A DNA stretch of 64,000 bases from Capitulum mitella (Eukaryota > Arthropoda > Thecostraca > Pollicipedomorpha > Pollicipedidae): the NCBI GenBank assembly GCA_030062745.1, contig CP099840.1:35095101-35159100 (forward strand), in the 5' to 3' direction. The notes below the pieces were generated by a model, which was not told where the DNA came from, did no database searches, and worked only from the letters and a program-made list of their open reading frames with translations. A program made the position numbers and the translations under genes. Below, one piece after another: positions 37,210-49,934 of the stretch (the stretch's first letter is position 1; every line of letters begins with the position of its first letter).

Positions 37210-39085
37210 GGTCTGTGAGGTCAAAGTTGCATGTCATGGAGGGTCACCGATTTTTGCAGAAGTTGCGTGATTCAAATACCCATAGCTTTGTGGTAGACTG
37301 TCACAAAAAAGTGTGATTAGCACGATTTCATGCAGAAATGTCCCAGTTTTCATAAATGGGTAAAATTGTTACTTTAATCTCACGATGACCTTTGACTCAA
37401 CTATGTCAGCTTAAGCATTTTTGGGTTTGACCCTGATTTCCGTGGAGTAGGATAATACGTGCCTTGGTATCTGCAAAAAGCGTGACAACAAAACAATTCT
37501 GGGCAAATTCCAACTTCTTTAGATATCTCAATTTATGTAATGCCGAGTGGAGCTTCAGAAATATCGCCTGAAACCATCTAACGAACATTGGTTGATTCTG
37601 TACCTCACGTTTGTCCGATCAGCTTGCAACAGCTTGGCGTGCACAATGCCCGCTTGTGTAATACACATCCGCTTAATCTTAAATTTCTTGACCTGAAAGG
37701 CCAATGATCAAAGACCATGACACCTCAGCACCAATCGATCTCTGCCACCCACATTTGACACATACCTTTTCTCCACTTTTTAACGAATGTGGGTCTACCC
37801 GATGTTCTAAGACCCTGAAGTCAACTGAGACGATCTTAGCCGTGTATCGGGATCATTCGAAGGTCAACCGAGGTCAACCGTCATTTGCCTTGGACGAGCT
37901 ATGATAGCCATGGATTTAATTTTTGAGGGCTCTGACTTCGAGCTTCACATTTATTTATATGAATGAAATGATGCGATGCCTCCTTCTTGAAAAGCTGGAG
38001 ATGTTCTTGCAACTCGCGGTGTGCACAAACATACGATGCATGTTTTCGAACTACCGACTCAAGGAATGGAGCCATTATTAAAACGTTAACACCCTATAGG
38101 GGACATGCAAGAAATATCCGATATGTGAATGATCTGATTAAGTAGAAATGCATCTGAAATTCGAAATCAGTGCCCTAAAAAAACTAAATCCATGGCCGTC
38201 ATAACTCGTCCATGGACAATGAAAGTTTCTTAGTAATGGTGTCATTCCTTGAACTGGCAGGCCGGAAAACACGTATCGTGTGTTTGTGCACACCGCCAGT
38301 TGCAACAACAGGTCCAGCTTTTCAAGAAAGAGATGTCAGAACATGTCATTCACGTGAATAATTGTGAAATTCAGAATCGATACCCTGGAAACCTAAATCC
38401 ATGGCCATCATTGGTCGTCCAAGGCAAATCACAGTCAGTGACCTCGCTTGATCTTTAAATGGTCCGGGACACACGGTTAAAATTGTTTCAACTGACCTCA
38501 GGGTCTAAGAACATCGAATAGACCCACATTCGTTAAAAAGTGGAGAAAAGATCTTTGTCAAACGTGGATGGCAGGGATCAGTTCATGCAGAGGTGTCATG
38601 ACCTCTAATCATTGACCTTTCAGATCAACAAATTTAAGGTTAAGCGGATGTGTAGTACACGAGCGGGGCATTGTGCACGCCAAATCTTAGCATAATCGGG
38701 CAAACAAAAGGCACGAAATCAACCAACATTCGTCAAATAGCCTCAGGTCATATTTCTGAAGCGCCACTTGGCATTACATAAGATGAGATATCTAAAGAAG
38801 TTGGAATTCACTGAAATATGTTTTTTCCTTGCTTGTCGCAGATACCAGAGCACATATGGTGCGACATTTTTGCTAAGATCAGGGGGCAAAACATGGTCAT
38901 GCCTGGAATTGCTTAATTTGCCCCAGTGAGGTGAAAGGTCATCGCGAAGTTCACAAAAACTACCCTTAAACTTATGAAAAACTTATGAAAGCTCAAGTAT
39001 TGCCGCATCGAATCGCGCTAATCGTACCTTTCCGTATCAGTCATGTATGTAAAAATCGGAAACCTGTAACTTTGACCTCATCAGC
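37210..39085. repeat. Imperfect palindrome, arms of about 0.9 kb (foldback element)
   Basis: Left and right arms match as reverse complements about an axis near 38155. Matching pairs include CTTGAAAAGCTGG (37986) with CCAGCTTTTCAAG (38313), AACGAATGTGGGTCTA (about 37782) with TAGACCCACATTCGTT (about 38519), and AGGTCAAAGTT (37218) with AACTTTGACCT (39068). Arm identity looks like roughly 75-85 percent by eye, with small indels. No ORF of note. Probably an old foldback or MITE-type element, or an inverted duplication. Confidence 0.82.
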
Positions 39086-39417
39086 CGCCCGCGCGCACTG
39101 GAAGGGGGTCTTTTTGTGCCTCCCCCACTTGTTTTTCTTGAAAATCTCGAGAATAGATCGAAGCTGGCTGCTGCTACTTTGTGACATGACAAATGAATGA
39201 CTCGTCAACTGACGCGAAAAAATAAAAAATCAACGGGAATTCTTGAAGTTTCAATCATTTGAAGTCAAGAAAACATGACGAAAATGACGGTTGTCGCTGA
39301 TAAATGAGAACATTGTGAGAACTAGCGTTCTACATAACATTACAGCTTCAACACAATCGGGCGACGTCATTCGGGCATAAGTGATGAATATATCAAGACC
39401 AAAGCCAGGGTCAATAA

Positions 39418-39720
39418 GGGTCAAGGCCATCAAAGGTCAATGTCAACCAGCTTGTGACTTGGTCCAGAAGTGCTTTGCGACATGCCGATCTGCATGAAAT
39501 ATGCATTCAAAGACCCAAATAAAAATACGTGTGCACACATGGATACGCTTATACATACCAGAGTCAGTGCAGGTCAAGGTCATCAAAGGCCAAGGATAAG
39601 TATTTTGTGACCTAGTCCATATTTACTTTGCAATATGTAGATATGTATGAAATATGCATTCAAAGACCCTACTAAAACACATTGATACTCATATGTATAT
39701 ACATATACACATATACATAC
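39418..39720. repeat. Tandem duplication, 153-bp unit, two copies
   Basis: GGTCAAGGCCATCAAAGG at about 39419 and GGTCAAGGTCATCAAAGG at about 39572. GAAATATGCATTCAAAGACC also recurs at the same spacing. It is followed by TATATACATATACA-like simple sequence to about 39735. Confidence 0.8.
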
Positions 39721-39735
39721 GTACATAAATATAGT

Positions 39736-42384
39736 CGCTGGAAGTGATCAACTGTACCCATGTTGGCCACCTTCACAAACGCCCTTTTCCCGTTTCGTTC
39801 GAAAAGTTGTGCGGAATGGCCTGTATGGACAGAAAAAGTGTCCAAAGTTGGCCTTTTCGACCCCATTCGACCTGAAAGATATTGACCTATGGTCATGAAA
39901 ATTGCTACAGTGTAAATCGTTATTGTCCTACCCTGTGCACAAAATTTCATGTCTCTAGTCCTTTCCATTTCCGAGACCGGAGAAGGCCCTTTTGGAAGAG
40001 GGGCCCAAAGGCCCCACTTCCAGTGCGCGTTAGCGCGAAACCTCTTTCCACTGCGAGGGTTGAACAAGATGTACGTAAATGGAACAGTCAGGAAGGAGAT
40101 GTTTTACCACGTCTCCGAATTGGCCACATACAGCTCACACATATTTTTCTATTCTCTCATGAACCTCGTCCAGCCTGCCGAAATTGCCAGGTACACATCA
40201 CATCCGTCCATTTGTTCATCAGTTGTGGTCTGTATGATACTCATCGTCGAATTCCCATTAGCCAGTGCCAGAGACCCAAATGCTACCCTTTCATTTGCGA
40301 TCTTACTTCGGGACGGTTATCCAGAACTCATCTGGCTTTTACCTGATTTCTTTCGCAACACTGACTCGATACACCAGCTTTAATGCACGGCGCAGACGAC
40401 AATTTAATCCATGACAAAACACAACACACCCACAGGTCACGAATTGGTCCTAGTGGGCCGAAATGAGCCTTAATAATCCAACAAATGAAATGAAATCCAT
40501 TATCAACAGCACCTTCCAGAGGCGTTATTTCAAGACACCTCACATATAATTCATGAATTGCCGAGTATTACTGACACCGGGCTTTAAGGTGCCCCGGGAG
40601 GGGGTCGACGGCACCAGCGCACAGCACGGGCGGGCAGTCGCTAAGATGCTGGTTTACAGTGCCGGGCTGGAGGGGGCTTGCGCATTAGGCAGAGGCGTAA
40701 CAAGTCCCTGTTGCTGCAAGCCGGGAATGACGAGAACTGCCGTGGATAACGGAACCCTGGTCGGAACGCACCCTTACCATTGAGCTCTGCCGTTGCAGCA
40801 CTCAAAGCGTTTGTTTTCAGCGGTCATGCCGGACTCAGGAACGCGACGCTGAATTGTTCCTTGAAATCTTTCAATGAATGAAGATTTAGCAGTTACACCA
40901 ACTAAGTTGGGATCGCGACGTAGAAGTCATTTAATCATCACCTGCATGCATAATGTTTTAACTTTACGCAACTGAGAGTGTAGAGTGATTCTTTCCGTTG
41001 GTTCGAATCGTCTAGTATAGCAGGTTTTCTGTTATATTTTGCGTTTTAGATTCAGTGTCTAAAGTCCAAATTTTGGGTTGGAGAAAAACGCCCAGCTTAA
41101 ATAATTTTCCCCTACCAATACCCGATTCCTGGTGCAATTCTGCGCCGCATAATCCAGGAATTACAATGGTCCAGAGCGATCTGCACCTTTCGCTGCAGCC
41201 TTGCTCCAGCTCGACTACCAGTGGTGCAAGGTCGTGTTCGCGATGCGTCGGTCCGGTGAACGTGACCTTAGGTCGCCGGCCAGACCCGGCGGCGGCCCGC
41301 AGCCGGCCGTGCCCGGGCGTGACCCGGTCCCGGCGCACGAGCAGCCGCCACACTGCACCGCCGGCCGCTGGGGCCCGGCAGAGGGCCGCCCAGTACCGCG
41401 CTGGGCCGTCAGCTCCGTGTGACGTGCCTTCTGGTGGGAGGGCGCTGCCTGGGATGCTGCGGAACTCTTGTCAGTGGCCGCGACTGGAGTCAAGAGTTTC
41501 AGTGCAGAAAGTTCTGGATTCGCGTCGGTTTGTGTGCTGCTGGTGAAGACAGTTTTGGGTGTAGTCGGGAATGAGTTTGTATTTTTGCGGCGTACGTTTG
41601 TTTGCTTCTTGTCGCTTCAACGGCTTTCTATGCCTGTTGATAAGGTAAGCCTGTTTCAGCCTTCATGATGCAGGTTGTTGGCATGCACCGAGCCCTCATA
41701 GCTGATGCATTTTGAAGGTGTTTAACAGGGTCTGTCAGTGTTTGGTGTTTCGCCAACACTTCCAACATCTAGCGGCCTGCCTGCATGTCTTGCTGTCATG
41801 TCCAAGTCGTTGACGGTTGAAGCACAGGTTTTGGAATGAAGCTGCGCACCTCATACCGCAGGCAGCCGGCGATGAGTGGTTTTGGCGAGGTCGACAATGC
41901 GAAAGTCAGTGCCAGCAGACTACAGTTTCTCGGCGCTCGCCGTCTCGTGACATCAAATGGCGAACGTGGACGACTCCGTCGGCTTTCAGTACTGCTGACG
42001 TCGCGAACGACCTTCTTTCGTCGTTCTCTTTTGTGGAACAGTAGTGGGGCTTGAACAAAGACGCATTCGTTTGGGAAAGAATGATTCGGAATGACCTATC
42101 CAAGTGAGAATGAAGCTTTCATTAATGCACTGGGGAGCAGCTGAGCGGTCCTGCTCAAAAACGGGTGAACGAGGCACTGCTGTGCCATCGGCCGATGTTG
42201 TTTGTCCATTATTATTTACCAAAAGGTTCTCTTCAGCACGAACCGTATTCTTCAGAGCCCCATCTGCACGGCGAACGAAACGCAAAAATGCAGGCATCTT
42301 TGCAGCGCGTCCGAATTCATACTGTATGCGAACACAGCAATGCACACAAAGGCCGCGTACTCGCCGACCTCAGGTCCGTAGGCT
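39736..42384. other. Intergenic region with a GC-rich patch at 41.2-41.45 kb
   Basis: No gene supported. The GC- and CpG-rich patch at 41240-41450 has open frames on both strands but no domain or convincing splice borders. It could be a CpG island or a first exon of an unrecognised gene. Confidence 0.4.
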
Positions 42385-42843
42385 CACGGTGCACCGTCCA
42401 CCGCACGGTGCACCGTCCACCGCACGGTGCACCGTCCACCGCACGGTGCACCGTCCACCGCACGGTGCACCGTCCACCGCACGGTGCACCGTCCACCGCA
42501 CGGTGCACTGTCCACCGCACGGTGCACCGTCCACCGCACGGTGCACCGTCCACCGCACGGTGCACCGTCCACCGCACGGTGCACCGTCCACCGCACGGTG
42601 CACTGTCCACCGCACGGTGCACCGTCCACCGCCCGGTGCACCGTCCACCGCACGGTGCACCGTTCACCGCACGGTGCACCGTTCACCGCACGGTGCACCG
42701 TTCACCGCACGGTGCACCGTTCACCGCACGGTGCACCGTCCACCGCACGGTGCACCGTCCACCGCACGGTGCACCGTCCACCGCACGGTGCACCGTCCAC
42801 CGCACGGTGCACTGTCCACCGCACGGTGCACCGTCCACCGCCC
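42385..42843. repeat. 19-bp minisatellite, about 24 copies
   Basis: Unit CCGCACGGTGCACCGTCCA, head to tail. It contains the perfect 12-bp palindrome ACGGTGCACCGT. Variants: CACTGTCC in a few copies and CCGTTCACC in a block at about 42660-42725. Because 19 is not a multiple of 3 and the unit lacks stops, long Thr-Val-His-Arg ORFs arise in several frames on both strands; they are not genes. Confidence 0.97.
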
Positions 42844-45800
42844 GGCTGCGGAAACCCCACACAGCCCAGGCGCGGGCGGGGCGATCGGGGATTGACGGCG
42901 CTCGGCACGCCAGGACGTCGTTTGGAAGCATGGCCGGTACGTGGCACGGCGCAGTGCTGGCAAATGGTATGGGCCTGACTGCACCGGCTCACGGTTGCCT
43001 GGAAACGAACCGGCCCTCAGTGGCTGCTCGCATACCACGGTTTCCTGTATGATTTACCCGTCTACCCGACGTCTGCAACTGCATACTCGCATGTGAGTCT
43101 CTCATCGAAGGCTCCAGCTTCTGGTTTTGACTATTTCATACTACTTCATACCAGGTGTTGCCGTTGTTAACGGCGTCGCAGGTGCCGGGGTCGGGTGGAC
43201 ATATCCGCGGGTGGCGTTAGGGTTTTGATCATGGGTAAACTAGTCTTATTACATTCCTCTGTCTCATTCTTTCAACGTCTTACATGAGGTTACCGCTTTG
43301 GTATTTTCTTTGATTTATGTCTTTGCTTACGGGTACTTTCACGGATCGGTAGATATTCATAACATCAGAATGAAAATGAAAAGTGTTGTATTGAACCTAC
43401 CAAACGATGCGCCATAAAAGGTCCGTGATCTGATTAAAATCTGATCTGACTCCTCCATGATCTGATTAAAGAAGACAGGCACACCCACGAACACACCGAC
43501 TGCGATAGCAGCCTCGCCCGCCTGCCAGTTCATTTGCAAAGTGCTTTCACGAAAGGAGATTTTATCTACGACGTGCAGGATTTGGCCAAACAGACTACCG
43601 GCTTACCCCGATCGATAACTCACTTGCTTTCTTTTCCCCCTACCAACAGCGTATGTTAGTCTTCAGAAACATTTCTGTCAATAAATTCCATAGACACGAC
43701 CAAAGATCCCAACGACGAAGATCTGTTTGGACTCGTCTTTGTCAAAGCATTTTGTCGTGGTCTGTTGGTTTCATGCATAAAAATTTGGGCGATTTCAGTC
43801 TCCTAGGCGCAAGGATAAATTAAATTTTTAATTGTCGGACATCTAAGCACGCAAATTACTTCAGCCATGAGGGAAATTCCCCCAGACTAATATAATTCGT
43901 GAATAATTTGTTAAAACAGTAAATGTTTCGAACAGCGTAATACCTTGGTATGCAACGTCTTGTAAACTAAACAAGTTAGTACTTGCGTTAAACATATGAC
44001 AAAGCGACAACCTAGTTGAAGTCTGGTCAGCTAGGTAGGTAAACAACGTGTAAGAACCTTTTTCTTGCACTATGCGTACTAGAGGCAAACCAACGCGTTA
44101 TACGGTTTGTTTGGGGTCAAAATCGAAACTTGGTATTGCACGCAGACCTGTGCACCCGCGTAGTGCCTTTATTTAAATATAGGTACCAAGGCAGATATCA
44201 CAAATTTCCGTTAAACGGAGAATCCCAGGTCCTAAAAGTTGCACGCTCATATGGATGACACCAGCCCACTGATGCCCTGAATCTTGTTTGTTCTAGAAGG
44301 CGTTTGGCTGAAACCCAGTAGAAAATTTGGTGTCTCCAGCATGAACGGTTCCCAAATCAAAGGCCTTAATGGTAAAGGGGTACAACTCAGGACGCGCGTC
44401 CCGCACACACCAGGCTGAAGCTATTCGCATGCAAACAGCAACGTCTGTCGACTGCAACGCATCACGTGCTACTGTTTGCCAGTTTTCAGCATCCTAACAA
44501 TAGCAGTTTACGGCAGCGAAGAAAGGGTGACAATCGCTTCGGCACCTCGCGCTTGACGTGCAAGCTGCACCTGCTTTCCGGTGCGAATCCATCGAAATTA
44601 ATCGCCCAGCTACCCGTCCGCGTTTCCAAACCCCCGTAGCACCAAACTGCGCCGTTTGCATCCTGGCAATTAGCCGATAAGAAATACGGGGGAGGAAAAG
44701 AGGCGCTCGTGCGTTGCACGTGGCCCCTTGCACCATGCCCATTATGTGAAGCGCCGTTAGATAGCCCTTGTGCTAATCTATCTACCTGCCAAATTTCAGT
44801 CGCCTAAGTCACTGTTGACGGCACTCAGAGGTCCCCCAGTCCAAATCGAAACACGTGCCTGTGGATCGCCACATGAATCGCGCATGGGTGTCAACCACAA
44901 AAGTGAGTACCCGCAAGTGGAGCCCATGTTGTCAACGACTCTTTCATCAACAGCACCCGTCGTTTGACCAGCAACCGTGATTTACTGAATTCTGCAGACA
45001 CCAGGCTCGCGCCACATGGCACGTGCCACACGCTACGAATTGCCTCAAAACTTACACTGTAATCTATCCGTTGAGTCGGCGCACCCGATGGTGCCATCTG
45101 TGTCGCGATCGGCTGGCGCGTTCGAGCGTTAAATACTTGGAAGCCTGAATACACTAACTGAATGATTGACTGACTCACATCTCGATTTGAACGGCACATA
45201 TAGAGCTTTGATTTTAACTTTTCCGAGTGACCGCTTTGTATAAAATCTCATTGAAAGCGTGGTAAAAAAGCCATCGAAAAGCGTGCAAAGCACGCTCTGA
45301 TTTCCTTCTATTTTGGAAAATTTGTGCATAAAGAATATGTGCGACTTATTACAAGGAATGGTTAAGTATGGCATTTTATCTAAGAATGTAAGGTACTATG
45401 TTATATAGCTTGTTTAGGGTCATGAAGTAAATTCAGGCTGATAATTCTTGTTTTTCTTCGGCATAATGCGACCCATATAGCCGAACCACATTTCTCCGGG
45501 CACTGGTCTGCTGTTACGCACCAAAAATGAAAACAAAGAAAAGTTTCGGGAGCTAGAAAATAAAGTGGTCGAAATACAATACAATATAAATTTTGTCAGT
45601 TCTGATGGAAGACAGGTTTGCTCACACCCTTTCCTTGGTGAATTCCTGGCTACGCCCCTTTGTCCATGACATTAACTGGAAATGAATGTCCTGAAATGGT
45701 ATTCAGAACCCCTTTGCAGTAATTTCTGGTTATCTCCAGCCATCAACAAAGGTTTCGAACGCTAAATACTTGGTTCGGCCGTGAGAGCGCGAGATGATAA

Positions 45801-46850
45801 CTTCTATGCACCATTTTCTTGAACACAACTAAACAACAAGGCACATTCATTTCATGCAAGCAGCTTTCCTTCGCATACACACAAAGAAATTCCAGCGCGG
45901 AACAAGCACGATACGTCCGGCAGCCGGCACTGCGACACAGGCAGACTGGCTAAAAATAAATCAGATGTATGCACGACAGCTTTGTCAGACAAAGGAATGT
46001 CAAAATCAGTGCCGTAAACCATAAACCGCCTAACAAATCTATCACGAAGTACTGTCTGTTGAATGCAATGCCAAAGATGCAACAAAGGCAATCGGGAACG
46101 CGCCGGGTGACGCACTCCTCACAAATAAACACCTAAAATAACAAACAGCCTCTAGAGCCCCGCCTTCCACTTGCTCGCCACTATCGTTTACCGAGCCATG
46201 CGGCCGCCACCATCGCCTAACGAGAGCCCATACCGATCTTAAAGGCTCTCGAAAAGGATGGTCTCTGTCAACATGTATCGCTTTTGCACACCGTGGTCTG
46301 AATGCGCACCTGGCCATAGCCACACAGGCGTAGGCGCACACTTTAACCGACTGCGAAAAGTGGCCTCCAGGGAACCTGAAGATATGTGCCAAAAAACAAG
46401 TTGTGCTCGCATCACGTTATGCTGCTTGCGCTGGCCCTTATTGTTACGCATTGTTCAGGCGAATCAGAGATTATTTTTGGTCTTTAGACAGTCATTGACT
46501 GGCACAATAATCGCAAGCAACAAAAGAAAAAAAAACAGCGGCTGGTAGCTGGAAGCAAACAAAATTGACACAGCCGCTGTATGGCGCTAAACTCAAGGCC
46601 TTATAACAACTAAACTGAAACAAGACGGCTGTTGAGGATTGTTTACTACGATAAGAGGGCGTATACTGTGGTTGCTTTTTTAATAGGTTCGAGATCCTGT
46701 GAGAGGCAACATAGGGGATTACAGAGAGGCAATCAGCATTTGGAGACTTTCATAACCCGCGGATTTAATGAACTGTTCCTATATTGTCAAAAGAAACTAG
46801 GGGAGGTTAGCATTGTTTCCACAGGGGACTGAGGCACATTTAAGGAACTG
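42844..46850. other. Intergenic region
   Basis: No coding domain, RNA gene or clear transposon recognised across this stretch. Confidence 0.45.
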
Positions 46851-46852
<2 letters not shown>

Positions 46853-46892
<40 letters not shown>

Positions 46893-46902
46893 TATATATG
46901 TA
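46853..46902. repeat. (TA)n microsatellite
   Basis: TA dinucleotide run followed by ATATGTAT variants to about 46950, a few hundred bases upstream of the hAT transposase remnant. Confidence 0.9.
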
Positions 46903-47123
46903 TCTGCATATTTATATGTATACGTTTATGTGCCAGCCTGGGGATATGTATATGTATCCCCAGACCATTCGGTGCACAGGTGCATCTTTAATTTAGGGTT
47001 GCACAGTGGAAGTTGCTATCTGAGATGGCCAGCTAGGAAGTTTTTCGTGACGGACAGCATGAAATGTAAGAACTCCTTTATTGTGCCCAGACAGGAAAAA
47101 TCAAGGAAGGAAAGCGGCGCAGA

Positions 47124-48560
47124 ATGGTAAAGCCGTGCCAAACGCGGTTTGTGGAACTTCATCTGGAGGTGGAACGCTTATGGGAGCAGCTACAGGCCAC
47201 CTTGCTCTCTCTACAGCTGATGACTGAGTGGCAGGATCGCCGCACTAGCTCCAGCGCCGCTATGCTCCCGAACGACGTCGCCCAGACGGAGCTTCTGGTG
47301 GGCATCGTCATCACGAAGCGCCTTGCCGGGATCCTGCGACCCTAGCCCTGTCCGTCCAGGTGAAAGGTGCAAACCTGATGCAGTGTTTGCACGTGGTCGA
47401 AGCCGTGACGACGGTCTTGAAGAAGCTCCGCCAACATATTGGCACGGAGTTCACCACACTGAGCTCAGAGGTGACGGTGACTGCAGATAAGCTGGGAGTG
47501 CAGATCAGGGATGTAACTTTATATCTTTTTGTGGGCACTCACACAAGGTATTCAGACACATGGCCTGTGCACCCACAAACCAAAAAACAGTTTATGGCCC
47601 CAAAAGCAAAACTTGGACTTTTTCACAAGACGAAATGGATCCGTATATATACAAAGAAAGCAGGTATGCGTGGAATGTGTAAGCTTAATGACTAAAAAAA
47701 AACACTACATGGCTTAAAAAACACTAGCGTGTTTTTGTTTGTTTGTTTAAAAAATTTGCTTTTTTAAAAAACCATAATCGCAGCCAAGGGGCACCAACCG
47801 TCTTTATGTTCTCAAATTTTGTACATTTTTATCTCGCAAAATGAAAAATCCCGAACGTTTGGTACACCAAAATAAAGTAACTAAAACTCGAGAAGGTTTT
47901 GGTTGCCAGTGGGTTAGGGCTGCCAGGGCCCCTCCCGTACAAGAATCCTGGCGCCCGAGTGCACCACAACTGATTTTAGAAAATTACACCCCTGGTGGGG
48001 GTCCGCACTCCGCGCCTGGTGACCAGATCCGTCCATCGACCGCACGCTGGCCAGGGTCCGGATCTCTCCACCGAGAGCCACTACTGCGTCGACCCGTTCA
48101 TGTCTGTTGTGGAGGCTGTGGTGCAAGATGTCACCCTGCGATTCGGTGCACATCAGAGGCAGACCTTCTCGCCGTGCCAGTTCCTACCAAGACAGGGCTG
48201 CCAAGGTGCATGTGGCGATGGCCTGGAGACAGTACAGAGAGCTGATCGGGAGCTTAACGAAGACTCAGATGACGGCTGAGTTTGATGTGTGGTTAGCTGT
48301 GTGGACCAGGCACGACAGCAATGTGCCAGTGACGGTCATCGTGCCCTCAACGAGTGTCCAGCCACGATCTTCCTGGGCGTCCACCGTCTGTTGCGAATGA
48401 TGGCGGTTCTACCGCCCTCAGCTGTAGAGGTTGAGTGTGTCTTCTCGAAGGTGCCCCGCACTCTCGCTCCTCTGCGGACGACGATGACGCAGGACCGTCT
48501 GGAGACCTTGCTCCTCCTGTTGCCGCACCGCGATATGCTACCTCCTACCGGCAAGGTGAT
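47124..48560 (+). pseudogene. hAT-superfamily transposase remnant (THAP12/ZMYM-like type)
   Basis: Three recognisable blocks lie in order on the plus strand. Block 1 (47124-47510, one frameshift near 47340) begins PCQTRFVELHLEVERLWEQL and has the RLAGIL ... LMQCLHVVEAV segment of the helical region before the insertion domain. Block 2 (about 48000-48200) reads RTPRLVTRSVHRPHA ... HYCVDPFMSVVEAVVQD, matching the PR-x-x-x-R-[QS]-x-H-R ... YY-R-x-x-x-x-PF-x-D pattern. Block 3 (about 48380-48540) reads PPSAVEVECVFSKVPRTLA and DRLETLLLLL, the C-terminal hAT dimerisation domain. A foreign-looking AT-rich piece (47512-47960) and frame changes interrupt it. It is dead as a protein. Confidence 0.78.
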
Positions 48561-49689
48561 CGGCTATTTTGCAGCGTCCGGTGTCCCTCGAGTGCCGAGT
48601 GTCTCTTTGAGGGGCTGTCACGCAAGTACAGTATCAACGGCAGCCTTGGTACCAGCAGGAGACCCATTCTGGGAGGGCTTCTCTAGCTGTCCTGGGCCTG
48701 GAGGGGACGGAGGTCTGCTCCTCTCATTCGGGAAAATCTACTTTGGTTTGGAGGAAGATGACTGTGGTTCTGGGACGGTCTGAAAACGGGACAGTAATAA
48801 CTTGTGCTGCACACGAACCGTATGGATCGTGTGCGCGGATCGCGCGCTATATTCAGAGCGGACTGAAGTCTGTGCATTTTGGTGCAGTGACGAGTGAACA
48901 GAAAAAAAAGAAAGAGAGATACTGGCAAATGACTGTCTGTGTTTAACAACGTGATGCGTTCTGATTTGCTGCCTCAGCGTGGGAACAATGGTATTGAAAT
49001 TCTTGCACTCAGCTAGGTAAAAAGCCTCGCCAGTTAAGTTGATTACTGGGTTCCGCTGAGTGAATTTGATACCCAAGAAGAACGGAGGATCACAGCCCCT
49101 GAAATCTGCCGATTTAAGTTAATCTGTTTGATGATGAGCGATTACGTCACGCCATATTGTCTACATGCGTGGTCAATATGATTTTCACTGGGTTCCCTAA
49201 ATACAGCTGACGTTTGTGTGCGGTGTGTTCACTTGGAATCGAATGTTAAGCCCGCAAACAAACAATGAGTTTTTTTTTCTACTAAAAACATTTGGAAAGA
49301 GTTGCAGTCAATAATAACCCTTTTTAATCTTTTCATGTGCTTCGCAGAAACTGACAGACTTACCCCTGCGTAACACATCCCCCGAATAAACAGCTATCGG
49401 TTAGCTGATGCGCCACAGAAGTACCTGGAAATTCAAAATGATACATTACAGTAACCAAAATCCGGGGAGTTTTTTGGGGGGTCTGCCAGCATGATTTCCC
49501 CCCTCCTTTGCGAGCCGGCCGGATCCGCCAGTGCCAAAATTCCGCCATTTTCCGCCGAGTCAGCGCCCAACCTCAGTTGCTAACACACTACGCAAGTGAA
49601 TGCATTGCCCCTAACAACGTTGCCATGCGGAACGTCGGCAAAAGTCGAATTGTCCATCTAGATATTATTGTGCGTAAATGAATGGTGTC

Positions 49690-49916
49690 ATTTTACGTAA
49701 GATCGCGCAGCTGCGCCGTCGGCAGGTCTGCGCTGTCCGGGGCAGGGACGCCGCGTCAGCTGATTGCCATCAGCTGTCCACGGCGGCCTGAAAAGTGCCG
49801 TCCGTGACCGGCTGGCCGGAGCTAACATCTGCTAATGAGATGCGACACCTGAGCGGCGGCCTCGGCCCCGAAGAGAGCCAGTTGTGCATTGTCACCGGTC
49901 CGCCGCCCCACCGAGC
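49690..49916 (+). promoter_or_regulatory. Putative promoter and 5' UTR of the sugar transporter gene
   Basis: A CpG- and GC-rich stretch begins at about 49700 in an AT-rich background and ends at the start codon at 49917. It contains CAGCTGAT-TGCC-ATCAGCTG (49757-49776), an inverted repeat holding two CAGCTG E-box-type sites. No TATA box was assigned. The call rests on composition and position. Confidence 0.4.
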
Positions 49917-49934
49917 ATGGGCAAGGGGCGTCAG
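49917..49934 (+). CDS. Sugar transporter exon 1 (MGKGRQ)
   Basis: Six codons after CCGAGC, ending at CAG|GTAGGT. Its phase 0 exit matches the phase 0 entry at 50237. It is too short for ORF scans and rests on start context, donor quality and phase fit. Confidence 0.6.

Noticed and set aside
41012-41546. Possible gene in the GC-rich patch
   Set aside because: Open frames on both strands but no recognisable domain, signal peptide or convincing donor/acceptor pair.
42104-43052. Long ORFs of Thr-Val-His-Arg repeats on both strands
   Set aside because: Produced by the stop-free 19-bp minisatellite, which opens several frames at once; no domain, no splice support.
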